Assembly (NCBI GenBank): GCA_902784025.1
Contig: CACZTF010000169.1
Location: forward strand, 1-11,489
Origin: an uncultured Lachnospiraceae bacterium
GTDB taxonomy: Bacteria > Bacillota > Clostridia > Lachnospirales > Lachnospiraceae
DNA length: 11,489 bases
Direction: 5' to 3'
The notes under the pieces were generated by a model. The model was given only the letters and a program-made list of their open reading frames with translations. It ran no database searches and was not told where the DNA came from. Positions 1-7,900 of the stretch are shown piece after piece. The position numbers and the translations under genes were made by a program. Position 1 is the first letter of the stretch. Every line of letters starts with the position of its first letter.

Positions 1-1
1 A

Positions 2-748
2 AAATTAAGAAAAAGTGAGGTCGCCAAATACGGTAATACTCATACATACAAATTGATCACAGGCAGAAATGCCTCTTCTTCCAAAAGAATCGAGATCATC
101 ACTGCGGTCCTTCTCGGCATCACCATGCTCCTGTCGGCATGGGCTGCATGGATCAGTTCTCTTCACGGCGGAAACCAGTCCATTAATTTTACAAAGAGCA
201 ATAACATGGCGTCAGCAGGTACCGCTGAATATAATATGGATATGCAGCTGTATCTTTCCGATTATATGGCATGGAACACTGCAAAAGAATATTTCTATGA
301 ATTGGAAGCGGCAAAAAAAGAAGGCGACCAGGCAAAGACAGAACTTATAAAGGAAAAGATCGAGATATTTAAAGATCAGAATATCAGCGATATCCTGGCA
401 GAAGGAATAAGCTGGATGGATGAGAATAACGAAGATAATCCTTTCAAAATGCCCGGTATGTCTGAAAAATATTTTAATACGGCACAGGAAAAGGTTGACC
501 AGTCACAGGATCTCCTTGAGGAAGGAATGCGTGATAATACAAAAGGCGACTCCTATAGTCTTGTTACCATCCTGTACTCACTGACCCTTTTTCTGCTCGG
601 TATAGTAGCTGTATTCAAAAACAAGCGTATAAAGATAGCACTCCTGACGATCGCAGTGGGGTTTCTGGTGATCGGCTTCATTTATATGTGCAGGATACCT
701 ATGCCGACGGGCTTTGAGCAGATGAACTTTTTTGAATTCAATAAATGA
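2..748 (+). CDS. Uncharacterised three-helix membrane protein, 5' partial
   Basis: The frame is open from the left edge of the window to a TGA at 746-748, so the true start is probably off the window. A TTG at 53 is the first in-window start-like codon, but no ribosome binding site precedes it. Counting from that TTG as residue 1, there are three hydrophobic stretches: about 15-37 (after a basic SSSKR), 168-188 and 193-215, the last two separated by the basic turn KNKR. Between the first and second lies a charged, mostly helical segment of about 130 residues, probably a single exposed domain. The pattern of an N-terminal helix ending in AWAAW, a central segment with SDYMAW and NPF, and a closing helical pair matches a widespread but unnamed family of bacterial membrane proteins that I recognise by pattern only; no function is known to me. 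The gene converges on the DUF5688 gene. I infer an integral membrane location. Confidence 0.75.
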   Translation, partial: KLRKSEVAKYGNTHTYKLITGRNASSSKRIEIITAVLLGITMLLSAWAAWISSLHGGNQSINFTKSNNMASAGTAEYNMDMQLYLSDYMAWNTAKEYFYELEAAKKEGDQAKTELIKEKIEIFKDQNISDILAEGISWMDENNEDNPFKMPGMSEKYFNTAQEKVDQSQDLLEEGMRDNTKGDSYSLVTILYSLTLFLLGIVAVFKNKRIKIALLTIAVGFLVIGFIYMCRIPMPTGFEQMNFFEFNK

Positions 749-773
749 TACAGGAAACTGTCCCCGGTTGTGA

Positions 774-1721
774 TCACATCTTAAGCCTGTCAGCCGCATG
801 ATCATATTCATACACACTGTCCGACAACACCTCATTTTTGGATACTTCAGTTTTATTTATCTCCCTGACCATTTCAGTCAGATCCGTTTTCTTAAGTCCT
901 TCTGATACAGGCACCAGTATGACCTCATGAACAGAGGACGGAAGAATAAAAAAATCGCGCTTTATCTTTTGTCCAAAGCATTTTAAAGGCTTCTGATACA
1001 GCATACATGCGGCTCCGTTTATCCCGGATGCATTGGTCAGGACAAACATTGAACTGCAAGGATCATCCATATCGGCCATATCATAAAACTGATCATCACA
1101 TGGTTTTATACAGCCATCACTCTCATTTATGGAAAATTCCATCTGTCCGTTTGTTATATTCTCAAGGACCTTTTCAATAGGCCTTATACTTGCCGGAAAA
1201 AGTGCCGGTGTATTTTTGCCGGCCTGGGTATATACCGTATCCGCGTCCACTCCCCAGGTTTCCAAATGATCATTACTGATAAGTGCAGTTGCCAGTCTTT
1301 TCTCTTTATCATGTAAAACAAGATCATAAACAACAGCAAGATCAAGAAATGTCTTATGGGGTGTATTCTTTAACAACTCCTCGTTCATTTGATGGTTGAT
1401 CAGCTTGTATACTATCTTGTGCTTCATTTTTTCATAGCTTTTAAAAATATCTGTATCCAGATCGAAGGTGTTACGGTTCTTTTGGCAAACAGACAATATC
1501 TCATCCATTATTCTGTCTATGCTCATACCGTTTTTATATTTATTATAGTAATCATTAAGATAGACAGTAGGCGAAATAAACTGATCTTTTCCCATAATGA
1601 CCAGTCCGTCCAGCCTGGTATCATTATTTTTTATGACCTGATTGATAGAAACACGCCCATTGTTTCCTGCTGCTTTTTTTGCTTTTTCAGCAATCGTAGT
1701 AGTAAATTCTGAATAGTTCAT
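774..1721 (-). CDS. DUF5688 family protein
   Basis: This gene encodes a 315-residue soluble protein with no signal peptide or membrane segment. The ATG at 1719-1721 was chosen because AAGGAGT (1728-1734) stands six bases upstream; an in-frame TTG 23 codons further upstream (1790) has no such site. The sequence fits DUF5688, a family common in Lachnospiraceae. The N-terminus begins MNYSEF and contains a VSINQVIKNND stretch and ISPTVYLNDYY near residues 45-55. The middle has LDLAVVYDLV, and the C-terminal third has MFVLTNASGINGAACMLY and FILPSSVHEVILVPVSE (about 258-274) followed by EVLSDSVYEYD close to the end. The biochemical function is unknown. Family members often occur in several copies per genome, and I see no catalytic motif. 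It is transcribed in the same direction as the restriction operon but is separated from it by a terminator, so it is probably an independent unit. Confidence 0.9.
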   Translation of the reverse strand: MNYSEFTTTIAEKAKKAAGNNGRVSINQVIKNNDTRLDGLVIMGKDQFISPTVYLNDYYNKYKNGMSIDRIMDEILSVCQKNRNTFDLDTDIFKSYEKMKHKIVYKLINHQMNEELLKNTPHKTFLDLAVVYDLVLHDKEKRLATALISNDHLETWGVDADTVYTQAGKNTPALFPASIRPIEKVLENITNGQMEFSINESDGCIKPCDDQFYDMADMDDPCSSMFVLTNASGINGAACMLYQKPLKCFGQKIKRDFFILPSSVHEVILVPVSEGLKKTDLTEMVREINKTEVSKNEVLSDSVYEYDHAADRLKM

Positions 1722-1727
1722 TTTTAG

Positions 1728-1734
1728 ACTCCTT
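1728..1734 (-). promoter_or_regulatory. Ribosome binding site of the DUF5688 gene
   Basis: On the minus strand AAGGAGT lies six bases before the ATG at 1721. It decides the start: it rules out the longer frame beginning with TTG at 1790. Confidence 0.85.
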
Positions 1735-1804
1735 ATTAAAAAGATTTGATACTTAAGATTTTTTCCACTTAGATTTGAAGTAGAAAACAAAGAAAAAAAA
1801 GAGA

Positions 1805-1814
1805 TTTACGTAAA
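1805..1814. repeat. Perfect 10-base palindrome in the DUF5688 leader
   Basis: TTTACGTAAA is a perfect palindrome about 84 bases upstream of the DUF5688 start and downstream of the predicted promoter. It has no loop, so it would not make an RNA hairpin; a small dimeric-regulator operator is possible. In an AT-rich leader it could also be chance. Confidence 0.3.
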
Positions 1815-1858
1815 ATAATAAATGGGTATAAAAAACATATCAGTTGGAAATGTTTTAG

Positions 1859-1886
1859 AAAAAAAATGCCGGACCAGAACGGTCCG
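1859..1886 (-). terminator. Intrinsic terminator of the hsdR-helicase operon
   Basis: Read on the minus strand, CGGACC and GGTCCG form a six-base GC-rich stem around the loop GTTCT, followed by GCA and eight T residues. It lies about 60 bases after the stop codon of the giant helicase gene, as expected for a Rho-independent terminator ending that operon. On the plus strand no T tract follows the stem, so it is directional. Confidence 0.85.
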
Positions 1887-1892
1887 ACGAGT

Positions 1893-1921
1893 ATGATAGA
1901 ACATATGACCAAATGTGTCAA
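1893..1921 (-). promoter_or_regulatory. Candidate sigma-A-type promoter for the DUF5688 gene
   Basis: On the minus strand a perfect TTGACA (-35, 1916-1921) is separated by 17 bases from TATCAT (-10, 1893-1898, five of six consensus bases). The predicted start of transcription is about 1885-1887, giving a leader of about 165 bases before the DUF5688 ATG. That leader would begin with the hairpin of the upstream operon's terminator. I saw no better -35/-10 pair between 1735 and 1860. It is inferred from sequence only. Confidence 0.55.
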
Positions 1922-1946
1922 GAGAAATTAAAGTTATATTATCTAA

Positions 1947-4900
1947 TCAAGATTGATCAGCTACCGGTATTTCATCCTTTAGCAGTTCATATTTTTTTGT
2001 TCCGGCAGATACTATAGCACCCGAACTCTTAGCCCACTGCAATCCGGCAAGAAGAGCTGATTCGAGATTCTTACCTAGGCGTTTATAACCAAACAACAGA
2101 GATGTTTCCTTGATCAGATCATCCTTACCCATAACGCCATTCTTTCCAAGCACATAGCAGACAGCATTTCTGATTTCCTGTTGGCATATCTCATCACCGG
2201 ATCTGTCTGTGCTGATACGTATTCCGGCATAGGTCTTAGGATCCTGCGAATCATTCCAACAATAAACGCTGCCTTTCTGCCTGGTTGTCTTAACCTTGGA
2301 TGCTCTTAGTGCCTTATCAAACGCTTCTGCTGTCGCACCGGACTTCTGAACGCCATAGGATGTAAATATCCTTCTCATAAGCGCATCTTTCAATATTGGA
2401 GCTTCAACGTTTACTACTGCAATAATCCTATCCGCAATCGAGTTTTTATTTGAATTTGCTGCAAATTCAGCAGAGCTGACTGAAGTGACAGGAATATCTG
2501 CAATAGAATACTCTACCGGAGCAATTACCTCTGGCACTGTTGTCTTTGTCTTTTGTCCCGATGCGCTGTGCTGATCAACCACATTTTCACTATTATCCAT
2601 ATCTTCCGGTATATTTTTTAGTAAATCACTTTCCTTAACAACGGGCTCAACACTTGATTTATCAGGAGTGGCAGCAACTGGACTCTTTGCCCCCGTTGCA
2701 GGCAGTACAACATCGGTCTTCGCCCACCAACCATCTTTTCCACCTGTAGTTTTTCCACCACCGGTCTTGAATACAAAGAATATGCCATGAGATTTGAACT
2801 TCTTCATTATCGGTGCAAGATCCTTGCCGCCTACTATCCACAAAGCACCGCCATTAGCACGCTTGTCTATGATCTTACCATTTGCTGCCTGTAATTCCTG
2901 AAGCAACAAAGCAAGCTCATTTTCGCCCCGGCTTGCAACCGGAACATCAAATTTCGGTGCCTCAACAATTCTCTTTTCCCTGTCAGCTTCCTCATCTTCT
3001 GCAATGACCTCGGCAGCCTGAACTTCAAGCTCTGCCTTAAGTCTTTGCTCTTCTGTTTTGCGTGCAACCTCTTCTGCATTACGTTTTACTTCCTCAGCCT
3101 TCTGTTGTTCGAGCTTTCCTTCTGCTTCTTCCTTCAATTGATTCAGTTTACTAAGAATCTTATTTAGTTCCTTATCTCTGTTATCCCACCAGTCAATTGT
3201 CCATACACGAAGCAGATTCCAACCCAGATTCTTTAATACATTTATCTGGGCAATCTCCCTGTCTCTGGTATTCTTAGTTTGCCGATAACCGTCTCCGTCA
3301 AGCAGGATACCCATCATATATCTCGAAGGGTTCGTAGGATCCACAATAGCGATATCAACACGGAAGTCAGAATGTCCTACCATAGTTACATACTGGAATC
3401 CGGCGTTCTCAACTACCTTGCAGATGTTCTGCATGATGCCGGTATTTGCAAACTTTGCCTGCTTTTCAGCACCGGATCCGGACTGAATGTCATGACCTTC
3501 AGCAAACTTCAGAAAATCCCTGAATGCAACCAGTCCATCCGGCGATGTATCAGTAACCTTGATATCCGTCGAACAGATGCTGGAGAATATGGTCATTGAC
3601 ACACGGGCACGTGAAAATGCCACATTCAGTCTCTTTCCTCCCCCCTGTTTATTAATTGGTCCGAAGTTATTGGAAATATGCCCCTTTTCATCAGGTCCAT
3701 ATCCGATTGAGAAGAGGATTGCATCTCTTTCGTCCCCTTGTACGTTTTCCAGATTCTTTACAAATAACGGATCATCTCCGCTATTTGCCCATTCATCCAG
3801 CTCAGGATTGTTCCGGAACTGTTTTGCAAGAAGGTTTTCTATCAATGTTTGCTGCTTAATGTTGAAGGTTACAACACCAATGGACTGCTTTCTCAGTTCC
3901 GGATCATTAAATCTTCTGACAACCTCTTCAACTACCGCCTCAGCTTCTTTCGGATTTGTATTGTTGCTATATAAGCCTTCAACATGAACAGCGGTTACAT
4001 GACGCTCCCTGTCATTTGCTGAAGGGAATGTAAACATTTTATTCTCATAAAACTGATTGTTACTGAATGCGATCAGGCTCTCATGTGTACTGCGGTAATG
4101 CCACTGCAGGTGCTGTGACGGAATACCTAAAGCCAATACGTCATCAAGAATGCTGTCCAGATCATCCAATGCCAGATCGTCCACTTCCGGACCACCGCCT
4201 GAGAAAAATGATGTAGGCGGCATCTGCTTCGGATCACCTACTATTACTGCATCTTTTGCACGCGATAATGCTCCTATAGCTTTACATGTAGGAAGCTGTG
4301 ATGCTTCGTCAAAAATAACGACATCAAAAAGATCATTATCCTGTGCCAGATATTGCGCCACAGAGTTAGGACTCATCAGCATACAAGGGCAAAGGAGTGG
4401 CAAAATGTTCGGGATCCGGTCAAACAGATTTCTGATTGACATACCTCTGGCATTGCTTCCGATTGCCTTACGAAGCAGATTCAGCTCCATTCCGATTTCC
4501 GGCGACCCAAAAGCTGTCGGAACATTTGATGCCAAACGATAATATATTTCCTTCTTTGTCTGTTCCAACATAGCATCATCCAGTTTCTTAAACTGAGTGA
4601 TTGCTTCATTGAACGTTGCTCCGGAGAAACTGCCAAGTATGTCATCCTGCATGATGATATCATTGATCAGAGAGTAATACAGACCCTTACGATATGCAGG
4701 TATCAGTTCATTTGCACTCAGATCTTTTTCATATGCTTTAACAACAGGCTCTAATCCTACACGGGTACATTCCTGTCTTACCTGGTTATAAAGGCTCCAA
4801 TCTTTAAGCGATGCCTGATCAGCAATTAAATATTCGCAAAGAGCCTGTTCCTCTTCAAACTTGTTTTCGCTTTTGTTTTCTTCACGGCATAAGAGCTCAT

Positions 4901-7900
4901 TCATTCTTTTTTCAGCCTGATCTAACTGTTCAATGCATAAACCCAGCTCATCAAAAGCTTTCGCATTATCCGCATTGCCCGAGATTTCCATAATAGCATC
5001 CAAACCGCCGGGGAATACCTCTGCCTGCTTCTTGAAATCACAAGCTGCAGTGTAGGCTTCATTGTACGCATCTCTGTTCGGAAGCTCTTTCAGCAGCGAT
5101 TTCGTGTTATCCGAAAGAGAATTATTTGCATTTACCACTTCCTTGCTCCGGTTCTGATACTCGATAATCTTCCTGAGCATGTCCGGAATCTCTCCATATG
5201 TAAGCTCCCTGTTCGCATATGCCCCTATCTCCGCAGTGATCTGGGCCATTGCGCCGGCCTTTCCGAAAAACTTTTTTCCGGCCGCCTCATGCTTTGCCAG
5301 AAAAGCATTCATATCCATTTCCAGAAATTCATATTTCCAGTCGTTTAGAAGAACCATTTCAACGGCTGAAATTTTTTCCTTCTTGTCGAAATATCCGTAC
5401 GCCTCTGATGTGCCAATTTTTAAAAGTTGTAACATCAAAGGCTCTGTACCTCGCTTTTCCTGATAAAGTACTATAATACTTGACAACCCGGACAAATCAG
5501 CCTGATTCTTAGGGCTGTCAGATCCAACTATACCAGCTACCTTATCACCGGCCTCCTTCGCTTTTGACAAAGCCTTCAAATACTGCTCAGCAACGCTCTT
5601 CAATTGGCTTCTGACCTCAGCACTGTATGCGGTAAGTCCTACACCTATTAACTTGTTACCGGCGATACCTCCGGACACAGCTTCACCTGCCGCCGTCAAC
5701 TGACCAATCAGCGGAATATGTGCCTTAATATCATCCTTTGTCAGATTTCCAACTTTGTCTCTGTCAAATTGAACGATCTTCTCAACGTCTCGCACGGTTT
5801 CATAAAGAGCGATCAGCTCATGCAAACTATATCCGCAGTTATACTTGTGATGCAGGTGTTCCGCATAGCCATCAATATTTTCACGACTCTCAACAGTCTT
5901 TCTAAGACTCTCCTCATATTCCGTCTTTCTTGACGGATGCTGGATTGCAAGCGCTTTATCCAGCTGAGTGAGAACCTGCTTTTTATTGGCTTTATCCGAA
6001 TGTAATTCAAGGCAGAAGTCACCAATCCCAAGAGAAGTAAGCCGTCTCTGAACAACTGACAAAGCCGCCATTTTTTCAGCCACGAAAAGAACCCTCTTTC
6101 CCTGTCCCATAAGGTTCGCGATCATTCCGGTAATCGTCTGCGACTTACCTGTTCCGGGCGGACCGTGAAGTACAAAAGTTGTTCCATAAGCCGCCATTTT
6201 AATAGCTTTAAGCTGTGTTGCATCAACTGTGATAGGCAGATATACAGGATAGTTTTCAACATCATCCGTCACTTCAACATCCCAGTCCACATGACCTTTC
6301 ATAAGACTGCGAACTATCTTACTATTATCAAGGACTACACCCGCCGTATGGATATCATTCCACATTGCAAACTGAGCAAAGCTGAAATTTCCTATAACAC
6401 AGGTTTCCGTCACATCCCAGTTTTTTAAAGTATACAAAGCACTCCGTACCATGGAAAAAACCTTTCTGATATTGGTGCCGTGATCATCAGAAGGAAGAGG
6501 TTCAAGACCGGGAATATCAAGATTATATTTTTCTTTAAGCATCTCCAGAAGAGTGGTGTTAAAATGCGGCTCCTCATCTCTGGTGTGAAGAGCATATCCC
6601 TGATTAGCCGATTTTCTGACTATCTCCACAGGAAGTAATATAAGGGGAGCATAGCAGGGCATGTCTGTTTCAGGGTCGGGGAACCATCGCAGCAATCCCA
6701 CTGCAAGATAAAGACTGCTCACACCGTTTTCCAGTTGTGACGATCTTGAAGTACGATAAATGCCTGTTAGATTCCGTTCCAGCTGTTTTGGACCGCAAAA
6801 TGTATATAATCTGTGGTTCCTGTATTCCTGACGGATCTTTTCATTAAAATCAAAATCGTTACCTTCAGGCCAGTATGTGATCTCAAACGGACCTATTTCT
6901 TTAAGCATGGTCGAAAGCCAGGGCATAGTCTCGCTTTCTTTACCATCCTCTGAGACTTTTGTACATTCAATATCGGTTATCCAGTCAGGCGCCGGAAGCA
7001 GCGTAAACTCATGTCCATCAGAAAGATCATCCTCCAGTTCATCTATATGACTTGACATGATAGGCTCAACAGATGCGTTTACGGGAATATTCAGCAACAT
7101 ATTCTGCAGACTGAGATCCAGCAGCTTGCTTTCCCATAACTCTTTCTTATTGGTTATCTTTCCGGGTTTTACAGCTGTATTCTCCAAAACAGAAATGCCA
7201 AGATTAGAAGGGGCTTCAGTTATTTCATTTTCTTTCTTCTCCTGTACCTCTATCCGGTATTCTCCTCCTTCACTGATCCTCGGAGCTATAGGCTTTATTC
7301 CATAGCATCTGGAAAGGAAAACATCTATGGCAAATTTAAAGTCCGAGGGAGCCAGATTTGCATATTTAGCATGCTTTTCTGCATCTTCAAAGGAAACCTC
7401 TTTATCTGAACACATTCCTGTACATTCAACAAAGGTCATCTCATCAGATCCGTTATCTATCCTGCAGGTCAGCTGCTGAAGATCATCTATTACCAGATTT
7501 CCCGACAAAATCTCCTTTTCCGTTCTTTGTCTCAGCCACACTCCTGCAAATATATGCCTTTTCGACATCACAAGAATAGGATGGAGCCCCATTGCCTCAA
7601 GAACTGCTGCATAAAGAAGAGTCATATCCATGCATGTTCCCAAACGCTGCTCCATGATAACTTCCGGCGTGCGGATACGCTGTCCCTTTTCGGAAAAGCT
7701 TACGGGTGGTTCAGCATACACTATATTTTTCTTCTGTATAGCTGCAAATGCAGCTGCTGCAAGATCTCTTACCCTGTTGGGATCATTTGCCTGATAACCC
7801 TCTAGGGAGTTTGGTTTTTCCCACTTTGCAAGCCTGTCTGCGGCATCGTGCATAAGTGCAGGAATAACCGGATGCCCCGGTAAAACAAAAGCAGGCAGGC

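Noticed and set aside
53..55. TTG as the start of the first membrane protein
   Set aside because: The frame is open upstream to the window edge and no Shine-Dalgarno precedes the TTG, so a start outside the window is more likely.
749..773. Possible bidirectional terminator between the first two genes
   Set aside because: Only a four-base ACAG/CTGT stem is visible and no T tract follows on either strand, so I do not call a terminator.
769..778. TGTGATCACA palindrome at the end of the DUF5688 gene
   Set aside because: It resembles half-sites of CRP-type regulators but lacks the central spacer, sits on a stop codon between convergent genes, and has no promoter beside it.
1722..1790. Longer N-terminus of the DUF5688 protein starting at a TTG at 1790
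   Set aside because: No ribosome binding site precedes it, the extra 23 residues do not fit the family, and AAGGAGT stands correctly before the ATG at 1721.
2960..3170. Low-complexity stretch rich in glutamate and lysine as a possible tandem repeat
   Set aside because: At the DNA level no regular repeat unit is seen; it encodes an ordinary charged coiled coil.
3559..3987. Plus-strand open frame of 142 codons opposite the helicase
   Set aside because: It lies entirely antisense to conserved helicase motifs, and its protein has no recognisable domain; it is a shadow of the real gene.
4150..4542. Plus-strand open frame of 130 codons opposite the Walker B region
   Set aside because: It is antisense to the DEASQ and GDPKQ motifs and shows no family resemblance.
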